From contig JAADJZ010000005.1 of assembly GCA_011032825.1 (NCBI GenBank), positions 501,001-565,000 of the forward strand: 64,000 nt of DNA. The letters are read 5' to 3'. This document shows, piece by piece, positions 58,201 through 64,000 of this stretch. This stretch comes from Massariosphaeria phaeospora. Lineage: Eukaryota > Ascomycota > Dothideomycetes > Pleosporales. The number at the start of each line of letters is the position of its first letter. Position 1 is the first letter of the stretch. The notes under the pieces were generated by a model that worked only from the letters and a program-made list of their open reading frames with translations, did not search any database and was not told the origin of the DNA. A program made the translations under genes and the position numbers.

Positions 58201-59016
58201 ACGCTCTACAATGTCACCCACTCGGTCTTTGCCCTCGAAAACCGCCGTTCCACTGTTTGTAAGGAGGTTGACATCTATTGAGCGAACCCAGGGTAGTTGT
58301 TGTACAGCACGGGTGATGCTACCAACGCAGGCACTGCAAGTCATTCCGGAGATACCCAGAATGACTTGGTAGAGGGTCGTAGTCAACGGCTCTACTGAGA
58401 TAAAGGTGCTTTGCGTAGGTGAGCTCGCACCATCGAGAGTCAGGCATTCGAGGCTGTCTCCCTCGGTGGTCGATATGACAGGAACAGGATTTTGCTTCAG
58501 CGGCGACTCTTTCTCGCCGTCGGTCTCCAATTGGATCTCTCCCGCCTCCGCCTTGCACTGATCGCATCGGTCAATATGAGTCTGTTGCTTATGCATGTCT
58601 GGTCCGCCCACACTAGGGCCGTCGGTATGGCCCTGAGTCCACCGTTCGACCGCGCGTTGCAAACTGCTCCTCCACTCCACGTCGTGCTCTTGGACCGCGT
58701 CGTGCTTTTGGAAAGTCGGAATCTCGATGGGATCAGATGCTGTTTTATTGCCTTGGAAGATACTGTGGATTTCGAATCCGGCAGCCTCTAGAGATCCAGA
58801 GATATCATGTACTGCAAGGGATGTGTGGTGCCGAACAACCACCGAGTGCGAGACGATGGAATGAGAAATGAACGCCGGCGCCGGGTGCAGGGCGTTTAAA
58901 GTGTCTCCAATGCTGTCAATACATGACGGGCAATGCAGATTTGATATGAAGATGGTGGTCGTGACCGTGTCTAAATAGGGTTCGCGTGGACGGGGTGAAC
59001 CCATTTTGTGCGGCAT
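55231..59016 (-). CDS. P1B-type heavy-metal (copper) transporting ATPase
   Basis: An intronless gene of 1261 codons. Four N-terminal metal-binding domains carry CPSC (about residue 30), CSAC (229), CSAC (313) and CPHC (394). The catalytic parts follow: actuator TGES (700), membrane metal site CPCG (819), phosphorylation site DKTGTLT (870), SNHPIA (905) and GDGINDAPAL (1107). CPC followed by Gly rather than Ala is a mild deviation. Family members pump Cu(I) into the secretory pathway or out of the cell (CCC2/PCA1-like). Delivery of copper to secreted oxidases is possible. There is no sign of a link to the metabolite cluster. Confidence 0.95.
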   Translation of the reverse strand: MPHKMGSPRPREPYLDTVTTTIFISNLHCPSCIDSIGDTLNALHPAPAFISHSIVSHSVVVRHHTSLAVHDISGSLEAAGFEIHSIFQGNKTASDPIEIPTFQKHDAVQEHDVEWRSSLQRAVERWTQGHTDGPSVGGPDMHKQQTHIDRCDQCKAEAGEIQLETDGEKESPLKQNPVPVISTTEGDSLECLTLDGASSPTQSTFISVEPLTTTLYQVILGISGMTCSACVGSITRAVQQLPWVRSIDVNLLTNSGTAVFEGKDRVGDIVERVEDAGFDATVVKLVEVRPTAIPNQQPERWKATYAIGGLTCSACVGNVTNALAPHSWIDKVDVNLVGNSATILFRGKEHLREIQESIEDSGYDATLDSVVAEGATQGLHTDRSVSIRIDGMFCPHCPQRVVAQLDQEFGTKPSFGIEDPPLSLKTPILNIRYVPEPPNFTIRNVFDAITELSPEFRPSVYHPPTLEERAREMHILERRRILFRLVLCVIIAIPTFILGIVFMSLIKSTNPIRAYVMQPMWAGNATRLSWALFILATPIYFFAADTFHRRAIKELRAMWRPGSRTPFLQRFFRFGSMNMLMSLGTTIAYLASVVELALAATKKSSGAMSDSYFDAVVFLTMFLLIGRFLEAYSKAKTGDAVTSLGKLRPDEATLVDPQEGDLKIATDLLDIHDIVRVHHGTSPPFDGVVMEGNTSFDESSLTGESRPVKKEAGDTVFSGTVNKGQPIKIQITTVSGTSMLDQIINAVREGQTRRAPVERVADTITSHFVPFVVMVAVVTWLIWLTLGVTGAIPKDWKKEDGSGGWVFWSLRFAIAVFVIACPCGIGLAAPTALFVGGGLAAKHGILVRGGGEAFQEASSLDCIVFDKTGTLTQGGDPAVTNYRFPSSRPHSRVLGILKTMEEHSNHPIARALVSFCNNQSHDTPVAVNVDEVPGKGLKGTFRAGDEEIIAIIGNESYMADHHVVVSTSEASTLQSWKAQGHSVALAAIQQQSSSAIDPVSTWELAATFAIADPLRPEAIGVIKALRKRNINVWMLSGDNSITANAVGAQLGIPTTNIIAGVLPDQKAEKIKYLQQTLVKDQKSTLFRIPCLPNRNKPKRAIVAMVGDGINDAPALSTADLSIAIGSGSDIALSSSSFILINSHLGALLTLLDLSRVVFRRVYFNFGWALVYNMVAMPIAAGVLFPITVGTAKPMNMHHDGVGMEGGMAMGESGVTHIRLDPVWASLAMALSSVSVVCSSLALRSKIPGLGFRARKTTGEGQ

Positions 59017-60074
59017 GTTCAGCCTGGTCGACCGCAGTGGGCAATTTGGAACAGGTAGTCTCGTGAAAGCACCGCAGGCGGCGTGGATACGAATGGTGGG
59101 TGATACGTGGAGAGGTTGAAGAGCCGGCGGTGTAACCGGCTGTGTTAATATAAGTAATTAGGGAAGCGACTGGCCAGGACAAGGGCAACAACTACTCACC
59201 ATGCCCCGATTTATGTAGGTCAGGCGTTTGTGTGCGATGTGGAAAGTTCCAGCAGCAAATAGATTGCAAGGTGGCGACCGCACAAGTCGCGCGTCCGCAC
59301 AATTGACGCAGCGCTCACCGCTTTCACCCCCGGGGAGACAACCAAGGCATTTCAGGCATATGTGGCAATCTTCACACACACTGTAATATTCTGCCAGGGT
59401 CGGTGTATACGTAGCGAGAGAGTAATGCGAAAAAGAACGAAGTGTTGTGTCTCGGAACTTCAATCAAAGAAACGGTCCCGGGTTGCGCAAAGACGCCACG
59501 CAACACCAATATGGGAACACTAGAGACATACCACTTTTGTACCCGGGACACTTTCGCAAGTGACCAGAATGGGGTCCCGGAAAGCTTGAGGCAAACAAGC
59601 TTCGCGTTTCCCCTTCCCCAGACTCGAGGCAGCCAACCTCCATTCCAGTCGGCGACGCCCAGCTATTCCCGGTTCATGTCCACCAATCCTACTCTAACAC
59701 CCCGGCGCCTCATCTAAATCGTAGATTAATGCATGAGCGCCTCGAGATTTTAATTCCGACTCGGCTCACAAGGCTGATTGTACACACGACCGTACTATTG
59801 TACCGAGGGGCGACACCTGGGCGGACTGCGGGATGCGTACGTTCGGATGGGTAGGCAATCCCCATCAGCTGCTTGTACCTAGAGCTGAAAAACTACCTCG
59901 GGCAAGTGCGCTTGTTCGTAGCGCGCGAAAGGGTCCCCCGAGGGCCCGAGTAACACTGTCGAAGAATACGACGCGCAGTCAGGTCGCCAATGGGTCAGTG
60001 TAAGTGCTCTTGGGCACAGAAGACCGCCAGGCATAAGTAACGCGGTGCGTTGGATACGACGAGACCGTAGACGT
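59017..60074. other. Non-coding gap
   Basis: About 1 kb with the ATPase promoter and the 3' end of the GRF protein gene. Nothing else could be supported. Confidence 0.45.
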
Positions 60075-61242
60075 TCAAGAGTCGGATTGGTGCCCGGTCT
60101 CAGCCTGCCATTGCAAGTGTTTCACTACCGCCTTCTCAGCTTCCAGCTCCGCTTCCAACGTAGTGACACGATGTGTTAGCTCGGCGATTTTTGCATCCTT
60201 GGCCTTGACAGACACCCTGGCTACGTCGCGGCCTCTGCGCAGCCCCTCACTGGTTCTGGTGTGCTTTTTCAAGACACCATTAAGGGACTGCTCGACCGAT
60301 TCGCTCAGTTTGATGTTGGCTTGGCGTAGAAGGCCAAAGACGTCTCCCACCACATCGTCTACCGCGCCTCCGGCCATGGCATCTTTGAAGCGAGACGGCG
60401 TAGGAGTATCGACCGGCGAAGACGAGGGTGTTAGAGTTTGAGATGAACCGTCGCCTTGGTCTGCATACTTGGACGGCGTAAGAAGAGGCACTCCCGGGAC
60501 AGAAGAGCGGGCGGTGAATAGGTTGGTCGACGAACGGCCGGCAGTCTGAGGCGTTTGAAGCCCGCTGGCATCTTCGCTCTTCTGCCACGGGAGCTTGCGT
60601 CTGGCCGGGGTCTCGAACATGGTTGTTTTGACGGCTTTCCTCGGTGTCTCCACGGTGGCCGCGACTTGTTCCAGCTCGCTATTGAAGGCTGCGTCCTCTT
60701 GGCCAAATCCGAACTCGTCGTCGTCGGGGAGTGCGCGCGATCGCTTCCGGTTAGACCCCGATCGCTCAGCTGGCGAGGCGTAGGCGCGCGGCGGTGATGA
60801 TGCCCTCTGGGGCCGAGCAGGTGTTGCAGCGGCGGCGCCAACAGGCTCAGTGCGGGAGTTGCTCGCCAGGGCGCGCGCCTCGCGAGGCCGGGCATCATCG
60901 TCCCAAAGGAAGAACTTGCAGCACGTCTTATCGTTCTGGTCCTTCTGGCAGGTGCGGACTGGCAGTCTTGTTAGCACGTCATGGCATCAGTGCAACGGGG
61001 CTCAGCCTTACACCAGCGGTGCTGGTTCACGTTGTTCTTTTTGACTTGGAAATGGTTTGTGGGCAGTTGGGGGTTGCAATCGCCTGCATTGTTGTCAGTT
61101 CTACATAAGGGGTAGGGTTGATTGCGAGCAGGAAGCACTTACAGAGCCACTCGCCGTTGGCGAAGTGACCTTTCAGCGGCTTGGCCCAGGACGTGGACGC
61201 AGCGCCGCCTCGTCCGCCTCGTCCGCCTCGAAAGCCAGCCAT
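60075..61242 (-). CDS. GRF-type zinc-finger protein with C-terminal coiled coil
   Basis: Exons 61242-61143, 61083-61012 and 60958-60075 give 351 residues. The N-terminus is Gly/Arg-rich (MAGFRGGRGGRGG). A GRF zinc finger spans all three exons: WLCDCN, then VKKNNVNQHRWFRTC, then CCKFFLWDD, the standard Cys-x-Cys...G/N-R-F-x-x-C...C-x-F-F-x-W layout. A long Ser/Pro/Thr-rich linker follows (TPRKAVKTTMFETPARRKLP). The last 60 residues are a coiled coil (KIAELTHRVTTLEAELEAEK). GRF fingers bind single-stranded nucleic acid in topoisomerase III, APE2 and NEIL3 type proteins, so a DNA repair or RNA role is likely. Confidence 0.85.
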
Positions 61243-61901
61243 GGTCGTGTCGGTCAGGACAGGTGCGAAAACGGCGGATTCAGGTCAAGAGGTGCGAAGA
61301 CGACGGATTCGAGGCGAACGGCGCGGCGAGACGGGTAGGTAGTACGCGGGTGGTGTGGGCGGGGGGTTGGGATGCTGAAGTGACGAGAGCGGGCTGGGGC
61401 TGGGGCTGGGGCTGGGCGTGGCTCGGGCGCGCTTCCCCACCATTCTGTTCAGAGCCCACCCGCTTCGGGATGGCCTGGCAGGCAGCCGTGCTGTGGGAGG
61501 AACAACCCCTTCGCAGCTCCACGCTACGGTTCACGCTCAATTCCCTCTCCACACGCCTGCGACACGCCTGCGACACGCCTGCGCGATCGTGCAACTATCA
61601 GGACTACATACTAGATAACAGTCGGTGGTCCCGCACCCGTCGCCCGCAGCATGTCAGGCCTGGTGCCGTCTGCCCGTCCTGGGCAAGCCACACGGCACTT
61701 TTCGGCCGACTCACGCTGGGCACGCGACGGCGACCCATCCAGCTCACCACCACCGCCGGCAGCCTCCCTTCGCTTGGCACCCCCGACCGTCGCACCAGAT
61801 ACGAAGAGAATGCCCTGAAGCCCTCTGATGCGCTCAATGCTGCCGCCCGCTCACCCGCCGCACCCGATCCACTGCGCACGACACTGGTCGCTGCCGCCGC
61901 G
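61243..61901. other. Divergent promoter region with G-rich microsatellite
   Basis: Separates the GRF gene (minus) and the glycosyltransferase (plus). A (GGGGCT)n tract lies near 61391-61416. The frame of the glycosyltransferase is open upstream to 61122, but that part has no ATG near 61902 and no protein-like content. Confidence 0.5.
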
Positions 61902-62939
61902 ATGCTGCTGAAGCCGCTGAAGGTGCCGCCGTCGCTGGTCGTCTTCCTCCTCTTCTGCGCGTTCCTCGGATGGCAGCTCAGCGTTGGACCAGACCACCCA
62001 GCTGCCCCAGGTCCCCAGGGCGAGGGCGCCCCGCCTCCGCCTCCTCCGCCTCCTCCACCACCGCCTCCGCCTCCTCCGCCTCCTCCACCACCGCCTTCGC
62101 CTCCACCCCCTCCAGCAGAGAAGAAGCCGCCCAGGATCGCCGTCGTGACGTTTGTCACTGAGGAGAGGTCGTACCTACACCTATCTCTGAAGAACAAAGC
62201 CCGTATGCTTTCTCAGCCTTGCGTTCCGACACAGACTAACAAGGCATGTGCAGACTACGCCCGCCGCCATGGCTTCGCCTTCATCGCCGACTACGAAGCC
62301 CCTACCGACCGCGCGCGCACGTACTGGAAGCTCAACATGATGGAGCGCCTGATCCGGACCAAGCAATGGGACTGGATCTGGTGGCTCGACTTCGACACCC
62401 TCATCACCAACACCGCCATCCACGTCGGCGACATCATCGACGAAACACTACAAAACGCCACGGACCCAGACAGCATCGACTGGCTGACCACGCACGACTG
62501 GTATATCAAACACCAACACACCCATGACAAACACCAATATGCTAACCACCGCTCCAGCAACGGCCTAAACACCGGCTCCTTCCTCGTCCGCTCCCACACC
62601 CGCTCGCTCGACTTCCTGCGCGCAACCTTCGAAATCGCCGACACGGTCAAGAACCCCGAGGGCCACTCGCTCAGCGAGCAAGACGCCATGGCGCGCCTCA
62701 TATCCACCAACAAGGAGTTGGCCGCTCAAACCGTCCAGGTCCCGCAGTGGAAGCTTAATGCCTTCCCACAGGAGATAGCCTGCTACGACGAGGCGAAGCG
62801 AGTGTGGGAGCCCGGCACCTTTGTCCTTCACTTTGCGGGCGCGTGGGCGCACCTGCAGAACACAGAGGACCCGACGGGCGTCTTGATGCGCAAGTACGAG
62901 AAGGAAATACAATGGGGAGATGCTAAGACCATCTATTGA
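61902..62939 (+). CDS. GT34 family alpha-galactosyl/mannosyltransferase, type II membrane protein
   Basis: Exons 61902-62202 and 62254-62939 give 328 residues. The 51-nt intron (GTATGC to GCAG) is in frame and open, so it is easily missed; splicing yields the family-like LSLKNKAHYARRHGF. Starts MLLKPLKVPPSLVVFLLFCA, a signal-anchor, followed by a long polyproline stem (about residues 47-72). The catalytic domain has the metal-binding DxD in WWLDFDTLIT, NTGSFLVR, and a C-terminal HFAGAW. This is the GMA12/MNN10 type of Golgi enzyme adding hexose to cell-wall mannan or glycoprotein. Confidence 0.88.
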   Translation: MLLKPLKVPPSLVVFLLFCAFLGWQLSVGPDHPAAPGPQGEGAPPPPPPPPPPPPPPPPPPPPPPSPPPPPAEKKPPRIAVVTFVTEERSYLHLSLKNKARMLSQPCVPTQTNKACADYARRHGFAFIADYEAPTDRARTYWKLNMMERLIRTKQWDWIWWLDFDTLITNTAIHVGDIIDETLQNATDPDSIDWLTTHDWYIKHQHTHDKHQYANHRSSNGLNTGSFLVRSHTRSLDFLRATFEIADTVKNPEGHSLSEQDAMARLISTNKELAAQTVQVPQWKLNAFPQEIACYDEAKRVWEPGTFVLHFAGAWAHLQNTEDPTGVLMRKYEKEIQWGDAKTIY

Positions 62940-63812
62940 GCGGGAAGGCGGTGGGAGGAGTGCACTTCTTGAACATAGTTTTTTTGGTTGCTTTGGGCGA
63001 TGGGCCATCTTAACTTGTTCTCTACTGTAATACATTGACCATGGCTAATCTGGTCAGGAACACCGGGAATGGGTGTGTCTAGAAGATATTTTTGCTCGAG
63101 CTCTTGCCCGGTCGAGATGACTACCTCTCGACGCGATCCTCTGGATATGATAAGAAGTATCAGGAGTGTGGGTGGCATAACAGGACCAAACCTACCTTTC
63201 CCATCCCTATTGTAGCTACCATATAGAGTAATGCGTTGATTTTTGGAGGAGCATAACGAAACGTAATAATTGAGCCTTGTCACAGCAACGAACTCAGTCA
63301 TATGAAAACGAAGGCGGAGGTGCATGGTCTCTTAGTCATAGTCTCGGATGGTGCCGAGATACTCCGCAATGACGACTCCAAGGCCGGCGCAAGGCGGCCG
63401 GCCGGAGAATTCAAGCACGCCATCGCCACTAATCGCCAGGCCAGAATGCGATGGGTAATCGCGCTTCCTCGACGCGTTTCCACCTCCCGCATTGCTCATC
63501 CAGTGCTTATCCAAGACGTGTGGTCCCATGGGAAGCCCGAAAGGAACATATAAAAGCAGCCAGTTGCCCGCCATGACAAGGAACCCGGAATCCAGACAAA
63601 GTCACTCTGCTCATCGCAACAGAGCACGATTGCGCCTTCGCAGACAACAAAGGAATCTCTGAATAACGGCAACGGGACGCTAAGACAACTTTTTCATAAA
63701 CAGGGCATCGACGTGCGGACTGTGGTGGTCAATAACTTGTTCACCTCTGTTCCTTGGATCTTGACTCTTCATCTTCTCCCCTAGCAGTACAGCGCGCAGT
63801 GGAAGCTTCACC
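62940..63812. other. Non-coding gap
   Basis: Holds the 3' flank of the glycosyltransferase and the promoter of the last gene. TATAAAAG occurs near 63549, about 265 bp before the ATG. No gene is visible. Confidence 0.45.
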
Positions 63813-64000
63813 ATGACGCTCCCCGAATACCCGATCGACACTCCCCCACGCGTGCCGTCTCCAGTCCACAGATTCGGCACTCTGGCTGTCCATGCCGGAA
63901 GCCCTCATGATCCGGTCACTGGTGCTGTCATCGAGTCGGTATGGTCTTCACCTGAACACGCTAAGACGCTCGAAGGCTAATTGACCCCGCAGATCTCGCT
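63813..64000 (+). CDS. Cys/Met metabolism PLP-dependent enzyme (cystathionine lyase type), 5' end only
   Basis: The first exon (63813-63938) encodes MTLPEYPIDTPPRVPSP, then FGTLAVHAGSPHDPVTGAVI. The latter is the N-terminal signature of cystathionine gamma/beta-lyase and gamma-synthase enzymes (F-T-x-A-x-H-A-G...P-D-P-x-T-G-A-x). A 54-nt intron (63939-63992) follows, and exon 2 begins ATCTCGCT (Ile-Ser-Leu) before the window ends. It is truncated by the edge, so catalytic Lys and substrate preference are not visible. Confidence 0.85.

Noticed and set aside
61604..62197. A 197-codon minus-strand frame with a long poly-Gly run
   Set aside because: It is the antisense of the polyproline stem of the GT34 gene; the sense strand has all catalytic motifs.
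1..64000. CRISPR arrays, rRNA genes, prokaryotic operons
   Set aside because: No regularly spaced direct repeats with unique spacers and no rRNA-like sequence; intron-rich genes show a eukaryotic genome.

Overview
The window reads as a compact nuclear segment of a filamentous ascomycete (Pezizomycotina). The genes have short GT-AG introns of about 47-85 nt. There are two Zn2Cys6 regulators, a hybrid PKS-NRPS, a secreted lipoxygenase of the fungal manganese type and a GT34 glycosyltransferase. A Dothideomycete-like fungus is plausible but cannot be proven from the sequence alone. I rebuilt exon structures by reading splice sites by eye and checking that coding phase closes.

Left flank (1-14 kb): a Ser/Thr kinase with a long coiled-coil tail (285-3098). 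Next come a rearranged relict (3.2-3.8 kb) and its better preserved but broken relative (5.1-6.6 kb). A tandem pair of a dispersed MITE-like repeat follows (6.67-7.04 kb), then a 1369-residue CorA-like membrane protein gene (9.2-14.0 kb). That gene carries a repeat copy in one intron and has lost the AG of its last 3' splice site.

Centre (15-49 kb): a secondary-metabolite cluster. A 3929-residue PKS-NRPS (KS-AT-DH-cMT-KR-ACP-C-A-T-R, no ER) is divergent from a trans-acting enoyl reductase. It is followed by an alpha/beta hydrolase, a small membrane protein, a 14-TM MFS exporter, two AflR-type Zn2Cys6 factors, a second alpha/beta hydrolase with Thr at the nucleophile position, a small lipocalin-like protein and a Diels-Alderase-like beta-barrel protein. 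The PKS-NRPS, trans-ER, hydrolase and Diels-Alderase combination matches the cytochalasan/isoindolone and decalin-pyrrolidinone class. At the far end lie an orphan ACP scrap with its Ser site lost (GVDP), a cytochrome P450 gene with an in-frame TAG, and a pseudogene with an in-frame TAA. This suggests tailoring genes have been lost by decay. A short motif TCGGA/TCCGA is dense in several cluster promoters and is a candidate site for a cluster regulator.

Right flank (50-64 kb): an unknown protein, a secreted lipoxygenase with a repeat copy in one intron, a copper-type P1B ATPase with four metal-binding domains, a GRF zinc-finger protein, a GT34 glycosyltransferase, and the first exon of a Cys/Met-metabolism PLP enzyme cut by the window end.

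I saw no CRISPR array, rRNA or convincing tRNA.
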